Assembly: GCF_001528665.1 (NCBI RefSeq)
Contig: NZ_BBYJ01000009.1
Location: 1 to 64,000 of the forward strand
Length of the DNA: 64,000 bases
Direction of reading: 5' to 3'
Origin: Microtetraspora malaysiensis
GTDB taxonomy: Bacteria > Actinomycetota > Actinomycetes > Streptosporangiales > Streptosporangiaceae
The notes below the pieces were generated by a model. It had not been told where the DNA came from, did not search any database, and saw nothing but the letters and a program-made list of their open reading frames with translations. The translations under genes were made by a program, and so were the position numbers. Within the stretch, counting starts at the first letter, position 1; every line of letters starts with the position of its first letter. Positions 36,470 to 45,537 of the stretch are shown piece by piece.

Positions 36470-37681
36470 ATGCGATCGTGGTCTGCTCCTAACATCCCCG
36501 CCCTGCCCGGTCCGGGTCTTCCCCTGCGCCTGTACGACACCGCCGTGCGAGAGGTCCGTGAGACCAGGCCGGAGGGCGAGGCCAGGTTGTACGTCTGCGG
36601 GATCACCCCCTACGACGCGACCCACCTGGGGCATGCCAACACCTACTTGGCGTTTGATCTGGTGAACCGGGCGTGGCGGGACGCCGGCCATGAAGTCCAC
36701 TACACCCAGAACGCCACGGACGTGGACGATCCGCTCCTCGAGCGCGCCCAGGCGACCGGTGTCGACTGGCAGGAGCTGGCCGAGCGTGAGATCGAGCTCT
36801 TCCGCACCGACATGGAGGCGCTGCGGATCATCCCGCCGCGTGAGTACGTCGGTGTGACCGAGGTCGTCGACCAGGTCGCGGAGCTGATCGGGAGGCTCGG
36901 CGACCGGGGCGCCACGTACCGGATCGGCGAGGATGTCTACTTCTCGGTGGCGGCGGCGCCGAAGTTCGGCGCCGTGTCGGGTTACTCCGAGGAGCGGATG
37001 CTCGAACTGTTCGGCGAGCGCGGCGGCGACCCCGACCGCGAGGGTAAGCGCCACCCCCTCGACTGGCTGCTGTGGCGCGGTCACCGGCCAGGTGAGCCGT
37101 CCTGGCCCTCGCCGTTCGGCCCGGGCCGTCCCGGCTGGCACGTGGAGTGCACCGCGATCGCGCTGGCGAACCTCGGCACCGGCTTCGACGTCGCGGGCGG
37201 CGGCTCCGACCTGATCTTCCCCCACCACGAGATGGGCGCCTGCGAGGGGCACGTCGCCACCGGGGAGTGGCCGTTCGCCCGCGCGTACGTGCACGCCGGC
37301 ATGGTCGCCCTGGACGGCGAGAAGATGTCCAAGTCCCGGGGCAACCTCGTCTTCGTCTCCCGGCTGCGGCAGGGCACCGACCCCATGGCCGTACGGCTCG
37401 CGCTGCTGGACCGGCACTACCGGACGGACTGGGAATGGACGCCGGACCAGCTCGACGAGGCCGAGGCCAGGCTGGCCCGCTGGCGGGCGGCGATGGCGCG
37501 TCCGTCCGGCCCGGACGGCCGGGCGGTGCTCGAGGAGGTTCGGGAGCTGATCGCCGCCGACCTGGACGCGCCGGGCGCGCTGCGCGTGATCGACCGATGG
37601 GCCGCGGAGGAAGGGACCGACGCGCAGGCCCCGGCGCTCGTCCGGGACGTCGCCGACGCGCTGCTCGGGGTCGCGCTCTGA
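36470..37681 (+). CDS. mshC: Cysteine ligase of mycothiol biosynthesis
   Basis: A 403-residue relative of cysteinyl-tRNA synthetase without the anticodon-binding domain. [19 protein letters not shown] carries zinc ligand Cys43 and the HIGH-like motif; [13 protein letters not shown] the second zinc Cys; [10 protein letters not shown] the KMSKS loop. MshC joins cysteine to GlcN-inositol, the ATP-dependent third step to mycothiol, the main actinobacterial thiol. It closes the conserved uppP-mshC block. The leaderless promoter suggests independent expression. Confidence 0.96.
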   Translation: MRSWSAPNIPALPGPGLPLRLYDTAVREVRETRPEGEARLYVCGITPYDATHLGHANTYLAFDLVNRAWRDAGHEVHYTQNATDVDDPLLERAQATGVDWQELAEREIELFRTDMEALRIIPPREYVGVTEVVDQVAELIGRLGDRGATYRIGEDVYFSVAAAPKFGAVSGYSEERMLELFGERGGDPDREGKRHPLDWLLWRGHRPGEPSWPSPFGPGRPGWHVECTAIALANLGTGFDVAGGGSDLIFPHHEMGACEGHVATGEWPFARAYVHAGMVALDGEKMSKSRGNLVFVSRLRQGTDPMAVRLALLDRHYRTDWEWTPDQLDEAEARLARWRAAMARPSGPDGRAVLEEVRELIAADLDAPGALRVIDRWAAEEGTDAQAPALVRDVADALLGVAL

Positions 37682-37827
37682 CCGTCACGCCGACGTCGCC
37701 GACGGTCAGCCGACTCTCAAGGTTCTCACAGGCGCGCCTCAACCTTGCCTGCTTGCGTGAAGGAAGCTATAGCGTTTGAGCCGAGGCCGGGGGCTCTGAG
37801 CGTGGGCCGGCCCAAAGGGGAGACACG

Positions 37828-39153
37828 GTGCGTGTTCGATTCCGCCGATGGGCCGGCATGGTTGCCGGTGCGACGATTCTGGGGCTCATCCTGATCGCCT
37901 GCTCGTTCGGTGGCGGCGCGTCCGGCCAGGCGGTCTCCGGGGTGGAGGTCACCGCCACCGAGGCCGCCGCTACCGCGTCGACCTGGCCCGTCTTCGGCTT
38001 CACGCATACGCAGTACACAGTTGACTACGGTCAGCGGCAGGCGCTCAGGGTCGCCCGCAACGCGATCGCCGAGAAGCGCGTCCTGCAGAACCAGCACATC
38101 ATGGGCTTCGGCGCGCTCAACCCCGAGCCCCGCCCCGGTGTGTACGACTTCGCCAGCCTGGACGCGCGGATCGACCTCATCCGCAAGACCCACGGCATCC
38201 CCGTCATCACCCTGTGCTGCGCGCCCGACTGGATGAAGGGCGGCACCCCCGGCCGTACCAACTGGAGCCGCATCGAGGTGGCGCCGCTGCCCGAGCACTA
38301 CCAGGACTTCGCCGACCTCGCCGCCCGGATCGCCCGCAGATATCCCGACGTCACCCACTTCATCGTGTGGAACGAGCTCAAGGGCTTCTTCGACGAGAAC
38401 AAGCACCGGTGGAACTACGAGGGTTACACCGACATGTACAACCGGGTCTACCAGGCGCTCAAGGCCGTCAACCCCAAGATCGAGGTCGGCGGGCCGTACC
38501 CGGCCCTGGGCGGGTTCGACGCGCCGTCTGAGGTGCACGGCGACTGGGGCAACGTGGACCAGCGCGTGCTCGACGCGCTGAAATACTGGATCAAGCACAA
38601 CAAGGGCGCGGACTTCATCGTCGTGGACGGGACGTCCGAGAGCGACAAGGGGATGGTCCCCGACGAGTTCGGCGCGCTGAAGAAGTTCTCCGCCGTCAAC
38701 GCGTGGCTGCGCCGGCACACGAACCTGCCGATCTGGTGGGCCGAGTGGTACGCCGAGCCGGCCCGCTCCGGCTGGCCGGAGAACAAGCGGCTCGCGGTCC
38801 ACGCCGCGGCCATGATGGAGTTCGCCCGGAGCAGGACCACCGCCGCCCTCTACTGGAGCCGCCAGGAGGAGAGGGGGGAGTGCCCCGAGGGCTGCCTCTG
38901 GACGAACCCGCGCGAGTCGGACGGCGGGCAGCCGAGCGCGATGCTCCGCCTCATCCAGGAGTTCGCCCGCTCGTTCCCCAGCGGCACGCCGATCGTGCCG
39001 GTGAACGTCTCGCCCGCGTCCGTACGCGCGCTCGGGCAGGCGGACAGAATCGTCGTCGTGAACACTCGGGATAAATCGGTCAAAGCGACAATTGACCGAA
39101 AAGTCATTGATCTTGCGCCATATGAGGTCCGCTGGATTTCTCGCGGGCGATAA
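37828..39153 (+). CDS. GH39-like secreted glycoside hydrolase (lipoprotein)
   Basis: A 441-residue TIM-barrel hydrolase. The signal peptide (LILIAC) ends in a lipobox with Cys25, so it is likely lipid-anchored outside the membrane. The clan A active site is visible: acid/base Glu183 in HFIVWNELKGF and nucleophile Glu306 in IWWAEWY. It resembles GH39 enzymes such as PslG that cut an exopolysaccharide inside its own biosynthetic locus. A close paralogue lies at 45538-46938. GTG 37828 has GGGGAG upstream. First gene of the surface-glycan locus; the 146 bases before it hold only its leader. Confidence 0.82.
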   Translation: MRVRFRRWAGMVAGATILGLILIACSFGGGASGQAVSGVEVTATEAAATASTWPVFGFTHTQYTVDYGQRQALRVARNAIAEKRVLQNQHIMGFGALNPEPRPGVYDFASLDARIDLIRKTHGIPVITLCCAPDWMKGGTPGRTNWSRIEVAPLPEHYQDFADLAARIARRYPDVTHFIVWNELKGFFDENKHRWNYEGYTDMYNRVYQALKAVNPKIEVGGPYPALGGFDAPSEVHGDWGNVDQRVLDALKYWIKHNKGADFIVVDGTSESDKGMVPDEFGALKKFSAVNAWLRRHTNLPIWWAEWYAEPARSGWPENKRLAVHAAAMMEFARSRTTAALYWSRQEERGECPEGCLWTNPRESDGGQPSAMLRLIQEFARSFPSGTPIVPVNVSPASVRALGQADRIVVVNTRDKSVKATIDRKVIDLAPYEVRWISRGR

Positions 39154-39163
39154 TCCGTTCAGG

Positions 39164-39169
39164 TAGCAT
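39164..39169 (+). promoter_or_regulatory. Leaderless -10 box for first GT2 gene
   Basis: TAGCAT eight bases before ATG 39178. Confidence 0.45.
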
Positions 39170-39177
39170 TTTTCGGC

Positions 39178-40113
39178 ATGAGCGACCACAACTGGCCTTC
39201 CGTTGCGGCCGTCATCTGCTCCCGTGGTGACCGCGCCGTCTTTCTGCGGGAGGCGGTCGAGTCGATCGTCGCCCAGGACTATCCGGGTCGCATCACCGTG
39301 ATGGTGGTGTTCGACCGCGCCGAGCCCGACGAGAGCCTCACCGAGCTGGGCGCCGGCCCCACGCGCGAGGTGCGCGTCATGCTCAGCGACCGCCGTCCCG
39401 GGCTGCCGGCGAGCCGGAACGCGGGCATCCTCGCCACCGACTCCGAGCTGGTCGGCTTCTGCGACGACGACGACGCCTGGTTGCCCGGCAAGCTCACCGG
39501 CCAGGTGACGGCCCTGCGGGCGCGGCCCCGCGCGCTGTTCGCCTCCTGCGGCGCGGTGACCATGTACGACGGGTGGTCGGCCGAGTGCATGTGGCCCAAG
39601 CCGCAGATCGCGCACGCCGACCTGCTCATGTCGCGGGTGAAGGAGGCGAACGCCGACTCCTTCCTCGTCTACCGCGGCGCGCTCCTCGGCCCGATCGGAC
39701 TGTTCTCCGAGGAGATCCCCGGCGGCTTCGCCGAGGACTACGAGATGCTGCTGCGCGCCGCGCGCCACTCGCCCATCGTGTACGCCCACCAGGTGGGGGT
39801 CCGGGTCCGCGGCCACGGCCGCACGTCGCACTTCACCGGCGACTGGGAGACCATCGCCGAGGCCAACGAGTGGCTCCTTTCCACCTATCCCGAGTTCCGC
39901 GCGGAGCGCCGGGGGTTCGCCCGCGTGGCGGGGCAGATCAGCCTGGCCTGGGGCATGCTCGGCCGGCGTGGCGCGGCGCTGCGCTGGGCGTGGCGCGCGT
40001 TCCTGGCCAACCCGCTGGAGATCCGGTCGTACGTGGTCACCGCGCTGGCGATGCGCGCGGTGAGCCGCTCCTGGGTCCAGCGCCGCCTCAACGCCGCCGG
40101 GGCGACCTCCTGA
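39178..40113 (+). CDS. Glycosyltransferase family 2
   Basis: A 311-residue GT-A enzyme. It starts with the strand VAAVICSRGDRAVFLREAVE, carries a four-Asp nucleotide-sugar/metal motif (VGFCDDDDAWLPGKL) and the catalytic-base region GFAEDYEMLLRAA. The C-terminal part is helical (AVSRSWVQRRL). It transfers a sugar from an NDP donor; donor and acceptor are unknown. Nearly the same protein is encoded at 41032-41967, so the two arose by duplication. Its 3' end is 10 bases from the convergent deacetylase gene. Confidence 0.9.
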   Translation: MSDHNWPSVAAVICSRGDRAVFLREAVESIVAQDYPGRITVMVVFDRAEPDESLTELGAGPTREVRVMLSDRRPGLPASRNAGILATDSELVGFCDDDDAWLPGKLTGQVTALRARPRALFASCGAVTMYDGWSAECMWPKPQIAHADLLMSRVKEANADSFLVYRGALLGPIGLFSEEIPGGFAEDYEMLLRAARHSPIVYAHQVGVRVRGHGRTSHFTGDWETIAEANEWLLSTYPEFRAERRGFARVAGQISLAWGMLGRRGAALRWAWRAFLANPLEIRSYVVTALAMRAVSRSWVQRRLNAAGATS

Positions 40114-40123
40114 CCGCCATCCC

Positions 40124-40900
40124 TCAGGTGAGGTTGTCGGCGAGCCGGGCGATGCCGTCGATCAGTGGCGGGATCGCCGCGATGTGCCCGGCCGCGCGGA
40201 CCGGCCGGGCCCGCCGGAGCTGGGTGCGCAGCCACTTCTCCGCCGGCGCGACGCGCAGCCGCAGCGAGCCGTACCCGTCGCCGATGCAGGACCGGGTGTA
40301 GGCGAAGGGGCCCTGCTCCCGGTACGGATCGACGGTGACGCAGCCGTAGGCGTACCCGGCGGCGCGGACCGCGTCGAGCACGCGCCCGTCGGCGAAGCCG
40401 TACGGATAGCAGATGCCGTCCGCGGGCTGGCCGGTGATCTCACGAAGGATCTCGCGGCTACGGGTCAGCTCCCTGGCCAGGCTCTTGTCGTCCAGCGTGG
40501 TCAGCGCGGTGTGGGTCAGGCCGTGTGAGGCGATCTCCATGCCGGCGTCGGACGCGCGCCGCAGGTCGTCCGCGCTCATCAGCTCCTTGCGCGGACCGGG
40601 CTCGTCCCACTTGTTGTACTGGCTCAGCAGCCCCGACACGATGTACAGGCTCGCGGTGAAGTCGTAGCGCCGCAGGACGGGGAGCGCGTGCTCCATGAAA
40701 TCGGCGTATCCGTCGTCGAAGGTGAGCGCGATCATGCCGCTCCGGTCATCGGCGGAGAGCAGCTCCCGCATCGTCACGCCGCGCTTGTCCTGCTTGTAGA
40801 TCCACCTGATCTGCGATTCAAAATTGTCGGGAGTGACAGTCAGCGTGTAGGGATCGTACGTGTAGTGATCGACTGAGTGATACATCCAGATCGCAGGCAC
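40124..40900 (-). CDS. Polysaccharide deacetylase (CE4 family)
   Basis: A 258-residue NodB-homology protein. Motif 1 is LTFDDGYADF (catalytic base Asp62, metal Asp63) and motif 2 is SHGLTH (His126, His130), the metal triad of CE4 enzymes; CYPYGFADG is motif 3. It removes N- or O-acetyl groups from glycans. No signal peptide is visible, so it either acts in the cytoplasm on a lipid-linked precursor or is exported by another route. It is divergent from the second GT2 gene across a 131-base, relatively AT-rich gap (40901-41031). Confidence 0.9.
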   Translation of the reverse strand: MPAIWMYHSVDHYTYDPYTLTVTPDNFESQIRWIYKQDKRGVTMRELLSADDRSGMIALTFDDGYADFMEHALPVLRRYDFTASLYIVSGLLSQYNKWDEPGPRKELMSADDLRRASDAGMEIASHGLTHTALTTLDDKSLARELTRSREILREITGQPADGICYPYGFADGRVLDAVRAAGYAYGCVTVDPYREQGPFAYTRSCIGDGYGSLRLRVAPAEKWLRTQLRRARPVRAAGHIAAIPPLIDGIARLADNLT

Positions 40901-41018
40901 TTAAGAAGTGTAGGAATTCAATTAGCACGCCTTCGGGTTCGTGATCGCATCGTGACGTACATGTGCGCGGCGAAAGCCGCACCTTCTCACAAACCCCATA
41001 AATAACGGACCGCGCTGC

Positions 41019-41024
41019 TACGAT
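41019..41024 (+). promoter_or_regulatory. Leaderless -10 box for second GT2 gene
   Basis: TACGAT seven bases before ATG 41032. Confidence 0.5.
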
Positions 41025-41031
41025 CACGGTC

Positions 41032-41967
41032 ATGAGCGAAGAGCGCCCGCCTTCGGTGGCGGCCGTCATCTGCACCCGCGGTGACCGTGCCGAGCTCCTG
41101 CGGGAGGCAGTGGAGTCGATCGTTCGCCAGGACTATCCGGGCCGGATCACCGTGATGGTGGTCCACGACCGGGTGGCGCCCGAGGAGAGCCTCACCGAGC
41201 TGGCCGCGGGCCCCGCGCGCGAGGTGCGGGTCATGCTCAGCGACCGCCAGGCGGGGCTGCCCGCCAGCCGGAACGCCGGCGTCCTCGCCACCGACTCCGA
41301 CCTGGTCGGCTTCTGCGACGACGACGACGCGTGGCTGCCCGGCAAGCTGTCCGCGCAGGTCGCCGAGCTCGCGCGGCGTCCCGACGCGGGCTCCGTCGCC
41401 TGCGGGGCCGTGTCCCTCCACGACGGCTGGACCAGCGAGTGCGTCTGGGGTAAGCCGGAGATCACCTTCGCCGACCTGCTGCGCTCCCGGGTGAAGGAGG
41501 CGCCGCCGTCCTCGTTCCTGATGCGGAGAGATGTGCTGCTCGGTCCCGCCGGGCTGTTCTCCGAGGAGATCCCCGGCGGCTTCGCCGAAGACTACGAGAT
41601 GCTGCTGCGCCTGGCCGCGCACGCTCCCGTGGCGTACGTGCGGCAGGTGGGGGTGCGGATCCGGGTGCACGGCCGCACCTCCCACTTCACCGGGAACTGG
41701 GCGGTCATCGCCGAGGCGCTGGAGTGGCTGCTGCGGGAGTATCCCGACTTCGCCGGGGTGCGCCGCGGGCACGCGCGCATCGCCGGGCAGATCGCCCTGT
41801 CCAAGGGCATGCTCGGCCAGCGGCGCGAGGCGCTGCGCTGGGCCTCGCGGGCGTTCCGCGCCAGCCCGCTGGAGATCCGCTCGTACGTGGCCGCGGCGAT
41901 GGCGCTGCACGCGGTGAGCCGCTCGTGGGTGCTCGCCCGGCTGGCGGCCGCCGGGGCTACGAGCTGA
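41032..41967 (+). CDS. Glycosyltransferase family 2, paralogue of 39178-40113
   Basis: A 311-residue GT2 protein of exactly the same length as its paralogue 1.8 kb upstream. Shared motifs: VAAVICTRGDRAELLREAVE, VGFCDDDDAWLPGKL, GLFSEEIPGGFAEDYEMLL and GRTSHFTGNW. Differences cluster in the middle (residues about 120-165), the part that usually contacts the acceptor, so the two enzymes may add related sugars at different steps (inference). The 3' end overlaps the convergent CelD-like gene by 11 bases. Confidence 0.9.
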   Translation: MSEERPPSVAAVICTRGDRAELLREAVESIVRQDYPGRITVMVVHDRVAPEESLTELAAGPAREVRVMLSDRQAGLPASRNAGVLATDSDLVGFCDDDDAWLPGKLSAQVAELARRPDAGSVACGAVSLHDGWTSECVWGKPEITFADLLRSRVKEAPPSSFLMRRDVLLGPAGLFSEEIPGGFAEDYEMLLRLAAHAPVAYVRQVGVRIRVHGRTSHFTGNWAVIAEALEWLLREYPDFAGVRRGHARIAGQIALSKGMLGQRREALRWASRAFRASPLEIRSYVAAAMALHAVSRSWVLARLAAAGATS

Positions 41968-43078
41968 CCGCGCCGCCGTCGCCGCGCGAGTCCGCCGCGG
42001 CCCCGCGGCGCAGGTTCCCATACCGCCGCAGCACCCGGTCGGCGACGCCGTACAGGCGCGGCCGGTCCAGCACGTACTGCTTCGCGGCCCGGACGGGGGA
42101 GTGGCGGGCCCAGTGCAGCGCCGCCCCGGCCGAGCGCCGGCGTACGCACCCCTCGGACACCATGTGGCCGCTCGTGCGCAGGTTCTGCTTGTAGTCGTCG
42201 CCCTTGCTGACGCTCCAGTCCATCTGGGTGATGCCGTCCTGCGCGGCGGCCTTCGCCATCAGCAGGTGCTGGACCAGCCCGGGGGAGTACTTGGAATACT
42301 CCGCGTCGTAGGCGGGGAACCAGCCGGCCAGCAGCGGGCCCGAGCGCAGCCCGATGTGCCCGGCGATCGGCGTGTCCCCGGCGTACAGCATGGTCAGCAG
42401 GCCCGCGCAGCCGGGCGCGTCGCCGGCGTGCAGCCGCTCGACCAGTTCGACCACCCACGGCTGCCCGAACCGGTCCGGGCGGCCGATGCGGCGGTACTGG
42501 CTCGACTTCCACCGCATCAGCGTGCGCAGGTCGGCGATGTCGGCGCTGTGCAACTCCACCCGCAGCGGCCCGACGTCGCGGCCGAGCTTGCGCTCACGGT
42601 AGAGGCCCATCTTGAGCGTGCGCGGCGCGTTGGCCTTCACCTTGGCCAGGTAGTCGTCGTATCCGCCGCCCACGTCGATGAGCACCGACTCCGCCTCCAG
42701 CGCGGCGTACGGGGCGAACCACGGCTGGCCGCCGACCAGGAACTCGAACTCCCAGACGGCCAGCCCGCAGCCGCGCAGCAAACGCGCGGCGTCGATCTCG
42801 GTCCCCGGCCGGTGGACGACGCCCTGGGCCAGCGAGACCCAGCCGGCGATCGGCTTTCCCACCCCCATCGGATGGCGTTCGAACGGGAAGAATCCGACGG
42901 TGCGGTTCCCCTCCGAGAGCACCGCGACGAAGGCGTCGCCTCGCACCTCGCCGACGGCCATGGTGAATTCCGGGGAGAGGAACGGGCTGGCCAAATGCGG
43001 CTGGGAGTCCTGCATCGACCGCCATTCCGCCTGTTCGCCGGGGCCGAGTTCATTCGGGCGGATGACCGAGATCTGCAT
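41957..43078 (-). CDS. CelD/BioF2-type GNAT acyltransferase
   Basis: A 373-residue protein of the GNAT superfamily group found in polysaccharide loci (CelD/BcsL, FemAB-like BioF2 domain). Recognisable regions are LASPFLSPEFTMAVGEV near the N-terminus, MRWKSSQYRRIGRPDRF in the middle and SKYSPGLVQHLLMAKAAA, with DWSVSKGDDYKQNL near residue 300. Such proteins are thought to acylate sugars or link amino acids. A paralogue lies at 44381-45460. AAAGGATC supports ATG 43078. It is divergent from the P450 gene with 53 bases between starts. Confidence 0.82.
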   Translation of the reverse strand: MQISVIRPNELGPGEQAEWRSMQDSQPHLASPFLSPEFTMAVGEVRGDAFVAVLSEGNRTVGFFPFERHPMGVGKPIAGWVSLAQGVVHRPGTEIDAARLLRGCGLAVWEFEFLVGGQPWFAPYAALEAESVLIDVGGGYDDYLAKVKANAPRTLKMGLYRERKLGRDVGPLRVELHSADIADLRTLMRWKSSQYRRIGRPDRFGQPWVVELVERLHAGDAPGCAGLLTMLYAGDTPIAGHIGLRSGPLLAGWFPAYDAEYSKYSPGLVQHLLMAKAAAQDGITQMDWSVSKGDDYKQNLRTSGHMVSEGCVRRRSAGAALHWARHSPVRAAKQYVLDRPRLYGVADRVLRRYGNLRRGAAADSRGDGGAVSS

Positions 43079-43111
43079 GAGATCCTTTCGCGGCGGGGGG
43101 AATGCCCATTC

Positions 43112-43117
43112 TAGGGT
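43112..43117 (+). promoter_or_regulatory. -10 box for P450 gene
   Basis: TAGGGT six bases before an out-of-frame ATG at 43124; the P450 ATG follows at 43132, so its leader would be about 8 bases. Confidence 0.4.
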
Positions 43118-43131
43118 GACGGAATGCCGCG

Positions 43132-44394
43132 ATGTGGGATCCTTTGGGAGTGGAGCTCACCGCTGATCTTGACATTGCGAAGCTGGACTTCTGGGAGCGG
43201 CCCGTTTCCGAGCGACACGAGGCTTTCGCGTGGCTCAGGGAGCAAGAGCGTCCTTTGTTCTTCGCCCAGCCCAAGGTCCCCCTGGCGCGCGCGGGCAAGG
43301 GTTTCTACGCGCTAGTCCGCCACTCGGACGTGACCGAGGCGAGCAGGAACGGCGCGGTTTTCGCCAACAGCCCGGCGGTTACTAATCCAGAACCCCCCAA
43401 ATGGGTGAAATACATCTACGGCGACTCGCTGGAGAACAAGGACGCCCCCGAGCACACCCGGCTGCGGCGCATCGTCTCCCGCGCGTTCGCCCCCCGCATG
43501 ATGGCGCGGCTGGAGGAGCCCATGCGGCGGCGCGCGGAGCAGGCCGTGAGCGCCCTGGCCGCGCACGGTCCGGGCGACTTCGTCGAGCTGGTCACGCAGG
43601 ACTACACCACGCACGTGGTCTGCGACCTGCTGGGCATCCCGGACGAGGACCGGCCGCAGGTCATGCGCTGGGTCCGCGACACCGTGGAGTACCAGGCGGT
43701 GCGCAGTGACCCCAAGGGGATGCTGCGGCACGCGCTGAAGAACACCAGGGCCACCTTCGGCCTGCGCAACCTGGTGATCCGGTTGGGCAGGCAGCGGCGC
43801 CGGGACCCCGGCGACGACGTCATCTCCGCCCTGGCGGGCGCCGACGTCGAGGGCGAGCGGCTGACCGGCATGGAGCTGGGCGCGTTCTTCCTGCTCCTCG
43901 TGGTGGCCGGCATCGACACCCCCGGCCACACCATGTCGCACGCGCTCGCGCTGCTGAGCGAGCACCCCGAGCAGCGCGAGCTGCTGCTCTCGGACTACGA
44001 CCGCCACATGCCCGGCGCGGTGGACGAGATCGTGCGCTACGCCTCGCCCATCACCCAGCTCCAGCGCACCGTGACGAAGGAGTACGAGCTGCGCGGGCAG
44101 CGGCTCGCCCCCGGGGACAAGGTGGTGCTGTTCTACAACTCCGCCAACCGGGACGAGCGGGTCTTCACCGACCCCGGCGTCTTCGACATCACCCGCGGCC
44201 CCAACCCGCACGTCGCCTTCGGCGGCCCGGGCGCCCACTACTGCCTGGGCGCCCACCTGGCCAAGCGCGAGCTGACCGTACTCTTCCAGGAGCTGTTCAC
44301 CCGCCTGCCGGACATCCGGCTCGCCGCGCCCCCCGAGCCCATGGTGTCCACGTTCAATCACGCCATCCGGCGGCTGCCCGTCACGTTCTCCTGA
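43132..44394 (+). CDS. Cytochrome P450
   Basis: A 420-residue class I bacterial P450. The haem-binding loop is AFGGPGAHYCLGAHLAKREL with Cys371 as thiolate ligand; the I-helix oxygen motif is VVAGIDTPGHTMSHA (Gly-x-Asp-Thr); the K-helix Glu-x-x-Arg is in DEIVRYASPI. No ferredoxin or reductase gene is nearby, so it depends on partners elsewhere. A P450 among glycan genes is unusual; it could oxidise a sugar, lipid anchor or aglycone. The true start may instead be GTG 43150. Its 3' end overlaps the convergent second CelD-like gene by 14 bases. Confidence 0.93.
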   Translation: MWDPLGVELTADLDIAKLDFWERPVSERHEAFAWLREQERPLFFAQPKVPLARAGKGFYALVRHSDVTEASRNGAVFANSPAVTNPEPPKWVKYIYGDSLENKDAPEHTRLRRIVSRAFAPRMMARLEEPMRRRAEQAVSALAAHGPGDFVELVTQDYTTHVVCDLLGIPDEDRPQVMRWVRDTVEYQAVRSDPKGMLRHALKNTRATFGLRNLVIRLGRQRRRDPGDDVISALAGADVEGERLTGMELGAFFLLLVVAGIDTPGHTMSHALALLSEHPEQRELLLSDYDRHMPGAVDEIVRYASPITQLQRTVTKEYELRGQRLAPGDKVVLFYNSANRDERVFTDPGVFDITRGPNPHVAFGGPGAHYCLGAHLAKRELTVLFQELFTRLPDIRLAAPPEPMVSTFNHAIRRLPVTFS

Positions 44395-45460
44395 GCCGGG
44401 CGTAGGTCTTGAGTACCCGGTCCGCGCGGTCGCGCAGGACGGGGTTGGCCAGCACGGTGTTGCGCAGCGCGCGCACCGGCGTGCGGGCCAGCCACTGTAC
44501 GGCCGCGCCCGGCGACGGCCGGGCCACCCGGCCCTCGGCCACCTCCAGGTCGCGGGTCTTGAGCTTCTCCTTGTAGTCCTTCTCGCCCCGGCCCATGTCG
44601 ATCAGCGTCAGGCCCATCGCGGCGAAGTCCCGGGCGATGTCCAGGTGCATGACCATGCCGGGGGAGTAGCGGGCGTACTCGACGTCGTAGGTGGGGAACC
44701 ACATGCACAGCCGGGTCCCGGTGCGCAGGCCGAAGTGCCCGGCGATCAGCCGGTCCCCGGCGTACAGCAGCGACAGGGCGCCGGCGAAGCGGTCGGTGCG
44801 GATCGCGTGCAGCCGCTCCACCAGCTCGACGATCCACGGATGCGCGAACCTGTCCGTGCGGCCGGTCCTGCGGTACTGCGCCGACTTCCAGGCGAGTAGC
44901 TCGCGCAGCGCGGCACCGTCGGCGGACTCGGCGACGTGCCTGACCTCGCCCACCTCACGGCCGAGCCGTCCGCGCTGGTAGCGCGTCATCTTGTGCGTCT
45001 TCGGGGAGCGCCGCCGCAGCGCGGTGAGGTACGCGTCGAACCCGTCGGCGATGTCGATGGCCGGGGACGGGAAGCGGGCCGCGTGGTGGGGGGCGAACAT
45101 CGGCTGCGCCACGGAGAGGTGGTCGAACTCCCACGTGGCGAGGCCGGCGGCGCGCAGCAGCCGTCCGGCGTCGAGCTCCAGGCCCTGCGCGTACACCATG
45201 CCCTGCAGGTCGGTGAGCCCCGCCGCGACCGGGCGGCCGATGCCGAGGCGGTGTTTCTCGAACGGAAAGAATCCCGCGATTCCCGAACCGTCGCCGATGA
45301 CGGCCACACGCACGTACGGGCGGAGGATCCCGACATTCTGGACGAACTCGGGGGACAGAAAGGGATTGTCCTGTTCCGGATCCGCGTCCTGGAACTTTCG
45401 CCACCGATCGAGTTCCGGTTCGCCGAGATCACTGGGATGGATCACAGAAATCTGCACCAC
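44381..45460 (-). CDS. CelD/BioF2-type GNAT acyltransferase, paralogue of 41957-43078
   Basis: A 359-residue paralogue of the other CelD-like protein. Parallel regions: QDNPFLSPEFVQNVGIL, LAWKSAQYRRTGRTDRF, ARYSPGMVMHLDIARDF and DMGRGEKDYKEKL. The C-terminal helical tail (PVRALRNTVLANPVLRDRADR) is also shared. The duplication is diverged, so both copies have probably been kept for different substrates. It starts with GTG and is divergent from the second GH39-like gene over 77 bases. Confidence 0.82.
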   Translation of the reverse strand: MVQISVIHPSDLGEPELDRWRKFQDADPEQDNPFLSPEFVQNVGILRPYVRVAVIGDGSGIAGFFPFEKHRLGIGRPVAAGLTDLQGMVYAQGLELDAGRLLRAAGLATWEFDHLSVAQPMFAPHHAARFPSPAIDIADGFDAYLTALRRRSPKTHKMTRYQRGRLGREVGEVRHVAESADGAALRELLAWKSAQYRRTGRTDRFAHPWIVELVERLHAIRTDRFAGALSLLYAGDRLIAGHFGLRTGTRLCMWFPTYDVEYARYSPGMVMHLDIARDFAAMGLTLIDMGRGEKDYKEKLKTRDLEVAEGRVARPSPGAAVQWLARTPVRALRNTVLANPVLRDRADRVLKTYARLRRT

Positions 45461-45524
45461 GCCATAATCTCGCTTTAAAGCCGATAAGCGACCCCAATCG
45501 CCCGCAAGGTCTATCTCGCCTCGA

Positions 45525-45530
45525 TATTCT
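45525..45530 (+). promoter_or_regulatory. Leaderless -10 box for second GH39-like gene
   Basis: TATTCT seven bases before GTG 45538. Confidence 0.5.
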
Positions 45531-45537
45531 TTCGCGC